Position numbers and translations under genes: made by a program
Part shown: in pieces, positions 55,035 through 63,151 of the stretch
Layout of the letters: each line of letters opens with the position of its first letter
Position numbering within the stretch: position 1 is the stretch's first letter
Source of the DNA: Candidatus Pristimantibacillus lignocellulolyticus
Lineage (GTDB): Bacteria; Bacillota; Bacilli; Paenibacillales; Paenibacillaceae
Direction of reading: 5' to 3'
Length of the DNA: 64,000 nt
NCBI GenBank assembly: GCA_023639215.1
Contig: CP097899.1
Location: forward strand, 627,501 to 691,500
Notes under the pieces: generated by a model
Told to the model about the DNA's origin: nothing
Seen by the model: the letters and a program-made list of their open reading frames with translations, nothing else
The model's database searches: none

Positions 55035-56162
55035 CTATAAGCCGCGCTTAGCTAGTTCCGCTCTCAGTACCGGCATAAGTATCTCCCCCGTAATCTCCGC
55101 TTCTTCCAAATGCGGATAACCAGATAAAATAAATGATGTTACACCAATATCAACAAACTCAAGAATCCGTTCTGTTACTTGCTGAGGAGTTCCTACAAAA
55201 GCAACTGCCCCTCCACCACGAATTGCAGAAAGTCCCGACCACATATTTGGTGCAATGACAAATTTATTTTCTTCTGATTGACGGAACAATTCCATTTGAC
55301 GATTTTGACCTACAGCATCCGTCTTCGCATGTAGTTTTTCCTTTGATTGTACTTGCTCTGGATCAGCTTTACTTAAAATCCTCCATGCTGCATCCCATGC
55401 TTCCTCTTCCGTTTCACGAACAACCAACTGAGCGCGCATACCATAACGTAGAGTCCGATCAATTCCTTCTTGCTCTCGTTGTACTTGCAAGTAGCCTTCC
55501 ATCTCAGCAATTTGTTCCTTAATCCATGCCACTGGTTCCGCCCACATCAGATAGACATCAGCTGTTTTCGCAGCTGTTTTCTTCCCCGCAACAGAACTTC
55601 CTCCAAAGTATATTGGAGGATGAGGTTGTTGATAAGCCGCTGGCTGGCAAGTACCTCCTTCTACAAAGTAATGCTTCCCTTCATAATTAAATCCGCCTGA
55701 GTCATGTCCGCCATGTCCCCAGACACCTTTTACAACTTCAAGAAACTCTAGTGTACGTTCATATCTTTGATCATGCTGATCATATAGAGGGTCACCACAT
55801 GCTTTCAGATCTTGTGGATAATGCCCTGTGACTACATTCATCATCACTCGTCCCTCAGACATCTGATCAAGAGTAGCAGCTGTCCTCGCAGCTAGTACAG
55901 GAGTAATTAATCCTGGACGTAAAGCGACTAATGATTTCAATTTCGTTGTTTGCGCAGCAATCCAAGAACCTACGATAAAGCCATCCCAACAATCTCCACC
56001 CGCAGGAATTAATGCAAATTCATAGCCAGCAGCCTCGGCTGCTTTCGCAACATCTGTCAAATATTGCGGCGAAGCAGGTCTCTCTGGTGCAATACCGATA
56101 AATTCACCATCACCTGTCGTAGGAATAAACCAGCCTAGCTCGACTTTTTGTTTGTTAGACAT
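55035..56162 (-). CDS. ssuD: LLM-class flavin monooxygenase, alkanesulfonate monooxygenase type
   Basis: FMNH2-dependent enzyme that releases sulfite from alkanesulfonates (SsuD family). 375 residues from ATG 56162, which has AGGAGGG 8 nt upstream. Luciferase-like TIM barrel: LGWFIPTTGDGEF, LIPAGGDCWDGFIVGSWI, ALRPGLITPVLAARTAATLD, VMMNVVTGHYPQDLKACGD and YFGGSSVAGKKTAAKTADVYLMW. The Cys and His residues in CWDGF/GHYPQD are typical. No ssuE reductase or ssuABC transporter is adjacent, so the flavin partner must come from elsewhere. A hairpin element follows directly. Confidence 0.92.
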   Translation of the reverse strand: MSNKQKVELGWFIPTTGDGEFIGIAPERPASPQYLTDVAKAAEAAGYEFALIPAGGDCWDGFIVGSWIAAQTTKLKSLVALRPGLITPVLAARTAATLDQMSEGRVMMNVVTGHYPQDLKACGDPLYDQHDQRYERTLEFLEVVKGVWGHGGHDSGGFNYEGKHYFVEGGTCQPAAYQQPHPPIYFGGSSVAGKKTAAKTADVYLMWAEPVAWIKEQIAEMEGYLQVQREQEGIDRTLRYGMRAQLVVRETEEEAWDAAWRILSKADPEQVQSKEKLHAKTDAVGQNRQMELFRQSEENKFVIAPNMWSGLSAIRGGGAVAFVGTPQQVTERILEFVDIGVTSFILSGYPHLEEAEITGEILMPVLRAELAKRGL

Positions 56163-56417
56163 TTCAATAGCCCTCCTGATATACATGCTTAATTGATATA
56201 TGTTCACTAACGGTTTGCGTGTTATTATTACATTCCCTATAGAATTACTTGGTTTAATATGATATAAGTAGATTACAACGCGAAGGAGCATTTCGTCTAT
56301 GTCAATTTGTTGGTTTCTATATTTGTCATTTTGTGGTTATTAACAATCGTATTTATATTACCATCAAGTATTTGTAACTATTTTCAATAAATAATATTGG
56401 TAAAATGAGGTATTTCA

Positions 56418-57263
56418 ATGTTTGATACAATGAAGGAAGAATATCAAGAATGGCTTAATATTAATTACTTCACACCATCAACAATGGAGAAAAGCAGTTC
56501 AATATGGCCTATTCGATTGGGCGCTAACCTTGCCAAACCACATTATCATATTGGCCCGCGAATTACCCCTTACTATTATTTGCTTTGCATCATAGATGGT
56601 GAAGGACATTTTTTTCAGAATGGTCAACAGTTTCATTTACAAAAAAATGATATCTTTTGTCTCTTCCCGCAAGTCACACATGAGTATTACACAGATCCGT
56701 TAAAACCGTTAACAAAAGTATTTTTAGCTTTTGATGGGAAGTATGCTTTATCGATGCTTGAGCGAATAGGTCTAAGTCCGCAGCATCCTCATCGCACTAA
56801 CCGAATGACGAATTCTACTCAATTAGCATTTCAGAAAATGTATGAACAACAACATAGTGATCTTGCAAGAATGAGTCTCATGTACACCATTTTCAATGAG
56901 TTAGTTTACTCAGACCAACCTTCCAGGAGAAACAATAGCGGATCTTCATGGCTTGAAAAAGGTAGAGAATATCTTGATATTCATTATGCCGATATGATTT
57001 CTATTGAAAGTGTTGCCCATCATGTTGGAATTGAGCGGACACATTTCACGAAAAAATTCCAGAAGGAATATGGTCAATCTCCAATGAATTATTTACAAAC
57101 CTTACGGATGAAAGAAGCTGAGCTACTTCTTACACAAACAGACTATACAATGAGCGAGATCGCCAATTCGGTAGGATTCAATGATCTGCCAACCTTCTCC
57201 AAAGCATTCAAAAAGCGAATGGGACAATCTCCCGCTCAATTCAGGCAACAATTCAAACGATAG
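56418..57263 (+). CDS. AraC-family transcriptional regulator
   Basis: 281 residues. N-terminal cupin-type sensor domain (about 30-125; ITPYYYLLCIIDGEGHFFQNG split, DIFCLFPQVTHEYY) and C-terminal AraC pair of helix-turn-helices (ISIESVAHHVGIERTHFTKKFQKEYG, TMSEIANSVGFNDLPTFSKAFKK, PAQFRQQ). The family usually activates sugar or aromatic catabolism genes. It is divergent from ssuD with 255 bp between, so ssuD is one candidate target; starch genes downstream are another. No effector is evident. Confidence 0.92.
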   Translation: MFDTMKEEYQEWLNINYFTPSTMEKSSSIWPIRLGANLAKPHYHIGPRITPYYYLLCIIDGEGHFFQNGQQFHLQKNDIFCLFPQVTHEYYTDPLKPLTKVFLAFDGKYALSMLERIGLSPQHPHRTNRMTNSTQLAFQKMYEQQHSDLARMSLMYTIFNELVYSDQPSRRNNSGSSWLEKGREYLDIHYADMISIESVAHHVGIERTHFTKKFQKEYGQSPMNYLQTLRMKEAELLLTQTDYTMSEIANSVGFNDLPTFSKAFKKRMGQSPAQFRQQFKR

Positions 57264-57343
57264 ATGATATTCTTTTGTAATTAATTTATATATAATGAAC
57301 TTAATCTATTTCACTACTATTCGTTATGTATAGGAGAACTTAT

Positions 57344-57913
57344 ATGGGTATATCTACGAAATTTCCTTTGCAAATGGGTCACCCTTCCCTTGACCTTGTA
57401 AATACAGAAGTAATACGACGTAATAAGAGAATTGATCTGTTCACAACTATCGATGATGTTTACGAATGGTTATCACAGCTGGCGCAATGGGATCACATTG
57501 CCCCCATAATAAATGCTCTCGATGAACAAGTTTTGTTTGATGGATTGTGTAACATTAGGGCAACGTTACGGCTGCAATACGAACAAAGCGCAGAAGGACA
57601 ACTAGTATCGGATCAATTTATTGGATTAATGGAAGCTTATATCGCTAAAGCACCCTTTACTTATGTGTGGAGAGGACAACTCGTTGCTTTACCGATTGGG
57701 GAGCCAATTGCAATGTTATATTCCTATATCGCATTTGATGCCCTTACTCTATTTGCCGAAGGTAAGCTACAACAATTAACTCACTGTTCAAATCCTGATT
57801 GTATTCTCCTCTATATCGATGATAGTGGCAGAAGAAAATGGTGTTCGATGCAAATATGCGGAAATCGTCAAAAAGTAGCCAAACATCAAAAAAATAAGCC
57901 TACTAAGAAGTGA
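57344..57913 (+). CDS. CGNR zinc-finger regulator with ABATE domain
   Basis: 189 residues from ATG 57344 (AGGAG upstream). N-terminal ABATE domain about 1-110 (LQMGHPSLDLVNTEVIRRNKRIDLFTTIDD split). C-terminal zinc finger: CSNPDCILLYIDDSGRRKWCSM then CGNR at 176-179, the diagnostic motif. Predicted stress-linked transcription factor family. Independent of the AraC gene. Its last codons lie in a hairpin that looks like a terminator. Confidence 0.9.
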   Translation: MGISTKFPLQMGHPSLDLVNTEVIRRNKRIDLFTTIDDVYEWLSQLAQWDHIAPIINALDEQVLFDGLCNIRATLRLQYEQSAEGQLVSDQFIGLMEAYIAKAPFTYVWRGQLVALPIGEPIAMLYSYIAFDALTLFAEGKLQQLTHCSNPDCILLYIDDSGRRKWCSMQICGNRQKVAKHQKNKPTKK

Positions 57914-57938
57914 TTACACTACTTTGTAGGCTTATTTT
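57893..57938 (+). terminator. Terminator at the end of the CGNR gene
   Basis: AATAAGCCTAC, loop, GTAGGCTTATTTT. It overlaps the last codons of the gene. Confidence 0.7.
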
Positions 57939-58035
57939 GGTGCGTGCTTCTATTACGTTTTACTAGTATAATATATTGCCGTGAGATCTTTTATTAGAAC
58001 GATAGAAAATCTATTTTATTCGTTATCACAACCCT

Positions 58036-58087
58036 AAACTAACCTTTAAAATATAATTTGACAGGTTAGTTTGTTTCATCATATATT
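58036..58087 (+). promoter_or_regulatory. Promoter with overlapping inverted repeat before the HPP gene
   Basis: TTGACA (58058-58063), 18 bp, TATATT (58082-58087). Arms AAACTAACC (58036-58044) and GGTTAGTTT (58064-58072) are exact reverse complements around the -35, so a repressor bound there would block the polymerase. No regulator gene sits next to it except the CGNR protein. Confidence 0.65.
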
Positions 58088-58115
58088 ACATAAGTAAAGA
58101 ACGGAGGAATAATTT

Positions 58116-58673
58116 ATGAAAGAAATTTATGAAGAGGCTCAATCACAAGCGCCTACACCTGCCTTTATTAACTATTTAAGTAAAATGAAAGGCCAAGGAC
58201 AGAGCCCTTTGAAAGTAAATACGAAAGATATTCTTACCTCGTTAATCGGTGGATTTATTACAATTATCTCCTTATTATTGTTAACTTCAATAACGAGTTC
58301 TACTTGGCTTATGGCTTCATTTGGCGCTACATGTGTCCTTGCATATTCAGCTTGGAATGCCCCTCTTTCTCAACCACGTAACATCATCGGTGGACACTTT
58401 ATCACATCATTAATCGGTATGTGTATGCTTCATTGGTTCGGTAATTCTCCATGGATCATCGGTTTAGCTGTCGGGTTAGCTATAGCTACTATGATGCTTA
58501 CCAAGACTACACATCCGCCTGCAGGAGCCAATCCGATTATCATTATTACTGGAAATTATGGCTGGGATTTTCTATGGTCACCTGTTCTAATCGGAGCACT
58601 TATTATCGTGTTAATCGCACTGATCATTAACAACCTTCGGCATAATCGAGCTTATCCCACATTTTGGTACTAG
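58116..58673 (+). CDS. HPP-family membrane protein
   Basis: 185 residues, four hydrophobic segments (about 45-66, 68-88, 100-124, 150-175) and the signature HPPAGANPI at about 132-140 plus SQPRNIIGGH. HPP proteins are small integral membrane proteins, some linked to nitrite uptake; the role here is unknown. GGAGG precedes the ATG. A single gene with a candidate repressor-type operator on its promoter. Confidence 0.9.
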   Translation: MKEIYEEAQSQAPTPAFINYLSKMKGQGQSPLKVNTKDILTSLIGGFITIISLLLLTSITSSTWLMASFGATCVLAYSAWNAPLSQPRNIIGGHFITSLIGMCMLHWFGNSPWIIGLAVGLAIATMMLTKTTHPPAGANPIIIITGNYGWDFLWSPVLIGALIIVLIALIINNLRHNRAYPTFWY

Positions 58674-58728
58674 ATACTATTCATTATCTCTTATCAAAAT
58701 AATATCTGGTAATTCAGTAAAATAATGA

Positions 58729-58859
58729 TTGAAAATTCGTTAAACACTTGATACAATGATGTCAAACAAAAAGGCAATGAATCAATGGATTCAACCTCGT
58801 GCTGTGCGAGGTTGGGTCCTTTTTTTGTATCTAATTTCCGATAAAGGAGAATGTTGTAA
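58729..58859 (+). promoter_or_regulatory. Leader of the GH13 gene with promoter, hairpin terminator and possible leader peptide
   Basis: TTGAAA (58729-58734), 17 bp, TACAAT (58752-58757) is a good sigma-A promoter. A hairpin CAACCTCG/CGAGGTTG followed by TTTTTTT (58792-58826) lies downstream of it but before the GH13 start. This is either an attenuator or the terminator of the HPP transcript. A 28-codon frame starts at ATG 58777 and its stop TGA (58861-58863) overlaps the GH13 start (ATGA). Whether it is translated is uncertain; its ribosome site is poor. Confidence 0.6.
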
Positions 58860-60605
58860 ATGAATTTAGAAGCTATTTATCACAGAAGTCAACTCAACTG
58901 GGCTTACGCATATGATCATGAAACATTGCATATCCGGATCCGTGCTAAGAAGGATGATCTTACTGAGGTCAACCTTCATTCTGGGGACAAATATGGCTGG
59001 GAACAGACAAAAATTATTACACCTATGAAGAAGTTCGCTACTGATCAACTATTCGATTACTGGGAAGCAGCTATACATCCTAAATTCAAAAGAGCTGTTT
59101 ATTATTTCGAATTGAATGATGATTTAGAGAAAATATACCTTTTGGAAAAAGGTTTTGTAGATCAACAACCTGATCGCATCTATGAAGGATTATTCGACTT
59201 CCCTTACTTGAACCGTATTGATATTAATTCTCCACCAGAATGGGTGAAAGAATCTATTTTCTATCAGATATTCCCTGAACGCTTTGCTAACGGTGATCCC
59301 TCAAATGATCCTGAAGATGTGCAACCATGGGGAGGAACACCTACTCCAACAAACTTCTTCGGTGGTGATCTACAAGGCGTTATTAACCATCTTGATTATT
59401 TGTCCGAACTTGGTATTAATGCGATTTATTTCAACCCTTTATTCGAAGCAACGACGAATCATAAATACGATACTGAAGATTACTTCAACGTCGATCCTCA
59501 CTTCGGTACTAATGAAACATTAAAACAACTCGTTGATGCTTGCCATGATAGAGGTATTCGAGTACTACTAGATGCGGTATTCAATCATTGCGGAAAAACG
59601 TTCCCACCATTTATTGACTTATTAGAGAACGGCGAAGCATCTATTTATAAAGATTGGTTCTACGTCCGTGAGTGGCCACTTACTGTAGTTGACGGTGTTC
59701 CCACTTACGAAACTTTTGCATTTGAACCAATAATGCCGAAATTAAACACAGAAAACGAGTCAGTGAAAGAGTACTTACTAGGTGTCGCGAAATATTGGAT
59801 TGATGAGATTGGGATTGATGGATGGCGACTTGATGTAGCAAATGAAGTAGATCATCAATTTTGGCGTGAATTCCGTACAGTTGTAAAAACGGCTAATCCT
59901 GAAGCGTATATACTTGGTGAAATTATGCATGATTCTATGCCTTGGTTACAAGGAGATCAATTCGACGCAGTAATGAATTATCCATTTACCAACGCATTAC
60001 TCAATTTCTTTGCTAAAGCAACAATTGATGCCGATGGTTTTGCTCATGCGATACAAACACAATTAGTTAGTTACCCGCAGCAAATAACGGAAGCATCCTT
60101 TAATTTAATGGGAAGTCATGATACTACAAGATTGCTCACATTGTGCGAAGGTAACAAAGAACGTCTGAAGCTAGCTTATCTATTCGAGCTAACATTCTAC
60201 GGTGCACCTTGTATTTATTATGGTGATGAAATAGGTATGGATGGCGAACATGATCCACTTAATCGTAAATGTATGGAGTGGGACCCAGAACAACAAGATC
60301 AACATTTGTTCGCATTCTTCCAAAGTTCGATTAAACTACGCAAGCAATATCCAGCTCTTCGTACAGGTGATCTACGATTTGTACCACAAGTGAACAAGCA
60401 ACTACTTGTGTATGAACGTTTTGATGCAAATGATCACTTTATCATCGTTATGAATAATGCTGAAGCAGCAACTACTTGCCAGTTGGATACAACATACGGG
60501 CAATGGATTGATGTGAATTCTAGCGAATCAATCACTACAATTGCGAATGAACTTCATCTAGAGCTTCCTGCTTTTGGTTATCGGATTATGAAATCTGTTA
60601 AGTAA
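58860..60605 (+). CDS. GH13 alpha-glycosidase (neopullulanase/cyclomaltodextrinase type)
   Basis: Cleaves alpha-1,4 (and some alpha-1,6) bonds of maltodextrins or pullulan in the cytoplasm (no signal peptide). 581 residues. N-terminal CBM34-like beta-sandwich at about 1-125; barrel motifs: region I DAVFNHCG, region II GWRLDVANE (nucleophile Asp), region III ILGEIMHD (acid/base Glu), region IV MGSHDTTR. C-terminal domain from about 510. AAAGGAG is 9 nt upstream. Followed by a LacI-type regulator; it forms a starch/maltodextrin group with the alpha-amylase at the right edge. Confidence 0.94.
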   Translation: MNLEAIYHRSQLNWAYAYDHETLHIRIRAKKDDLTEVNLHSGDKYGWEQTKIITPMKKFATDQLFDYWEAAIHPKFKRAVYYFELNDDLEKIYLLEKGFVDQQPDRIYEGLFDFPYLNRIDINSPPEWVKESIFYQIFPERFANGDPSNDPEDVQPWGGTPTPTNFFGGDLQGVINHLDYLSELGINAIYFNPLFEATTNHKYDTEDYFNVDPHFGTNETLKQLVDACHDRGIRVLLDAVFNHCGKTFPPFIDLLENGEASIYKDWFYVREWPLTVVDGVPTYETFAFEPIMPKLNTENESVKEYLLGVAKYWIDEIGIDGWRLDVANEVDHQFWREFRTVVKTANPEAYILGEIMHDSMPWLQGDQFDAVMNYPFTNALLNFFAKATIDADGFAHAIQTQLVSYPQQITEASFNLMGSHDTTRLLTLCEGNKERLKLAYLFELTFYGAPCIYYGDEIGMDGEHDPLNRKCMEWDPEQQDQHLFAFFQSSIKLRKQYPALRTGDLRFVPQVNKQLLVYERFDANDHFIIVMNNAEAATTCQLDTTYGQWIDVNSSESITTIANELHLELPAFGYRIMKSVK

Positions 60606-60619
60606 TTGAGTTGCAAATG

Positions 60620-60664
60620 TAAACAGCCTTCTTTCGTGGAATACTACTTTAGGAGGCTGTTACT
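60620..60664 (+). terminator. Possible weak terminator of the GH13 gene
   Basis: AACAGCCT and AGGCTGTT form a stem with a 27-nt loop, and the T-run is poor. Termination may be partial, allowing readthrough into the LacI-type gene. Confidence 0.4.
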
Positions 60665-60688
60665 TAAGTTCACCACAAGGAGAAAACA

Positions 60689-61582
60689 ATGAAAAAAGCT
60701 ACTTTGAAAGATATTGCACGCTTAGCACAAGTCTCCATTGCTACTGTAAGTTATGTCCTTAACAAGGTAAGCACGCAAACAATTCCCTATGAAACTCGAT
60801 GCAAGGTATTAGAAGCGGCAAAAGAACTACATTATGTCCCCAATCTGGTAGCACGTTCACTCGTTATGCAAAAGTCAGGACTTATTGGTATCCTCATTAA
60901 TCGCTCTACGCCAGAAGGCTATTGGAGAAAATTACGATACTCTGCCTTAATTGACTATCTAGAACGCCAACTAACAGAACAAGGTTACCATGTTGTACTT
61001 TCAAGTCTAGACGCCACATCTCCGAAACTCGATATTATTTCCGAGCGGAAGTTAGATGGTGTGTTTCTCGTGGATGTCAAATCAGATATATTCCATCATA
61101 TTTCTACGTTGTTCTCAACTGGTGTACCATTAATCGTAATTGACAGCCTAATTGAAGACCCACTCTTCTTTAAAGTAGTAGATAATTACCAGCAAATTTT
61201 TTCGGAAATACTAAATACCTCAAATCAAACTAATTATTATCTCGTTATTGATAACTTTAACAATGTTGAACAATTAGCTTCCATCAAACAATACTCCAAT
61301 CTATGTGAAGAAGATATTCACATTATGACCAATGAAACAGAACTTCAACGTTTTCTTCTTAAGCAAGAAGGAAAGCAAGGCATAATTATAAACGAATATA
61401 TTAGTATCCTCGTAGCCAAGTATAAAAAAGCTTCTACTTTAACCGTGATATGTAATGCAGGTTGTCCAGAAATTGTCCCTGCTCAAGCACATTATATTTC
61501 ACTAGGAGACCAAAAGTTAGAAACTGCCCTGAACTTAATGGTCCAACTATTGGCAGATCCAATCTCAGGTAACGTTGGATAA
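60689..61582 (+). CDS. LacI-family transcriptional regulator, short form
   Basis: 297 residues. N-terminal LacI helix-turn-helix at about 4-50: ATLKDIARLAQVSIATVSYVLN, then hinge KELHYVPNLVARSLV. The periplasmic-binding-like effector domain is present but short (about 235 residues rather than 275) and divergent: it lacks the usual C-terminal dimer strands and the typical TxxxHPP-like region. Effector binding may be altered. AAGGAG before the ATG. It probably represses the GH13 gene upstream or the nearby MFS and amylase genes (inference). Confidence 0.88.
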   Translation: MKKATLKDIARLAQVSIATVSYVLNKVSTQTIPYETRCKVLEAAKELHYVPNLVARSLVMQKSGLIGILINRSTPEGYWRKLRYSALIDYLERQLTEQGYHVVLSSLDATSPKLDIISERKLDGVFLVDVKSDIFHHISTLFSTGVPLIVIDSLIEDPLFFKVVDNYQQIFSEILNTSNQTNYYLVIDNFNNVEQLASIKQYSNLCEEDIHIMTNETELQRFLLKQEGKQGIIINEYISILVAKYKKASTLTVICNAGCPEIVPAQAHYISLGDQKLETALNLMVQLLADPISGNVG

Positions 61583-61709
61583 TATAAAGGTGTTCAAGAT
61601 AATAATTCACGCTGTTCATATTTCTTCACTTAAACGATTAAGTGATTATGTATAAACACTCTTCATGACATAAATAGTTTATAGCTAAATTGTTTTTGAA
61701 GGAGAATGA

Positions 61710-63011
61710 ATGATGATTGAGATAGCTCACAACACTCATAATGATGTAAACCGCCCTGACACTGAAGTACTCATTCAAAGTACTGAATCTACTGAAAATT
61801 TATCTATTTGGCGAAATCGTGCTTTCTTATTTGTTTTCGCTAGCACTAGTCTCTCTGTTCTTGGGAGTACTTTTCATAGTATTGCTCTAAATTTATGGAT
61901 TTTGCAAACATCAGGAAGCGCTCGATTGATGTCGGCGGTTGTTATTATTCATCTTGTTATTAATATGCTCTTTGGCTCCTTTGCTGGGACAATCGCAGAT
62001 AGAGTCAATCGACGCAATCTAATGCTAGCAACAGATATCATTCGATTTGTCATCATATCCCTCATTGCACTACTCATTTATTTGCCGAATACATCTTATA
62101 TTTACATTATGATTTTAACTGGTATAGTCGCCTTCGTTGGTACATTCCGCTCTCCTGCTTTTCAAGCCGCACTAGTAGAGATCGTAGGTAAAAACCAACT
62201 AACGCAAGCTGTAGGGGCAATTAGTATATCTGATAATATCGTTAGAATATCAGGATTTGCACTTGGGGGCGTCGCCGTTGCCCTGTTTGGTGGTGCATTT
62301 GCAATAGCCATTGATGCCGTGACATTTCTATTATCAGCAATCTCGCTTTTACTAGCTGGACAGTTTCTCTTTCAGCAACCTCAAAACTCTGATAAACCTA
62401 CAACTTCATTCAAGGAGGATCTAATTGAAGGAATTCACTATGTTTGGCGTGATCCTTTCGCTAGAGCTTCCATATTTCTACTGCCAGTAGTCATGCTTTT
62501 TTTTCTGTCTACGTTCATGCTTATTCAAGTAATGGCAATTCAAGTATGGAAGGCGGAATCGATCGTCTTCGGATTAATAGAAGCATGTATACCTCTAGGA
62601 TTCGTAATTGGTTCTATTATAATTATGAGATTAGATAAACGTCTTAAGCGACGAGGCTGGTGGATCCTCGGAAGTATGATACTCATGGGACCGCTGTTTA
62701 TTATTATCTCTCAAGTTACAAATGCATTAGTCGCACTTCCGTTCATATTACTTGTAGGGTTTCTCTTCTCATTCAGCACGACGATTATATATATTATGTT
62801 GAGAGTAGCCATTGAACCAGATATACAAGGTCGAGTATTCGGTTTACTTGGCGCCTTAACTAGTGTCGCTCCACCAGTCGGTCTTGCTTTATTCTCAACA
62901 TTATCTGACTATTATGGTCCATCACCAATCATACTAATTAGCGGTATTTTTATGATTATCATTACTGCTGTAGCTAGCTATCGTATGCGAATCTTTCGTA
63001 GTTTTAACTAG
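61710..63011 (+). CDS. MFS transporter
   Basis: 433 residues with 12 predicted helices (first at about 35-58). The loop 2-3 motif is DRVNRRNLMLATD (GTIADRVNRRN), as in DHA3/EntS-like exporters. PPVGLALFSTLSD lies near the last helices. Substrate unknown; the family exports drugs or siderophores as well as sugars. GGAG precedes two close ATGs (61710, 61713). Convergent with the alpha-amylase. Confidence 0.88.
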   Translation: MMIEIAHNTHNDVNRPDTEVLIQSTESTENLSIWRNRAFLFVFASTSLSVLGSTFHSIALNLWILQTSGSARLMSAVVIIHLVINMLFGSFAGTIADRVNRRNLMLATDIIRFVIISLIALLIYLPNTSYIYIMILTGIVAFVGTFRSPAFQAALVEIVGKNQLTQAVGAISISDNIVRISGFALGGVAVALFGGAFAIAIDAVTFLLSAISLLLAGQFLFQQPQNSDKPTTSFKEDLIEGIHYVWRDPFARASIFLLPVVMLFFLSTFMLIQVMAIQVWKAESIVFGLIEACIPLGFVIGSIIIMRLDKRLKRRGWWILGSMILMGPLFIIISQVTNALVALPFILLVGFLFSFSTTIIYIMLRVAIEPDIQGRVFGLLGALTSVAPPVGLALFSTLSDYYGPSPIILISGIFMIIITAVASYRMRIFRSFN

Positions 63012-63092
63012 TTTTTCATTAACCGTATCACTTGCAACTTAATCTAACGTTGCATCATTCCCTTATCTTGCTTCTACTATAATGAAACAACC

Positions 63093-63136
63093 AAAAACAA
63101 TGCAGCTCGCTTAATGATCAAGCGGACTGCATTGTT
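63093..63136. terminator. Bidirectional terminator
   Basis: AACAATGCAG and CTGCATTGTT with an inner CCGCTT/AAGCG stem, A-rich before and T-rich after. It lies between convergent MFS and alpha-amylase genes. Confidence 0.8.
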
Positions 63137-63151
63137 AATTTGTAAATACAA

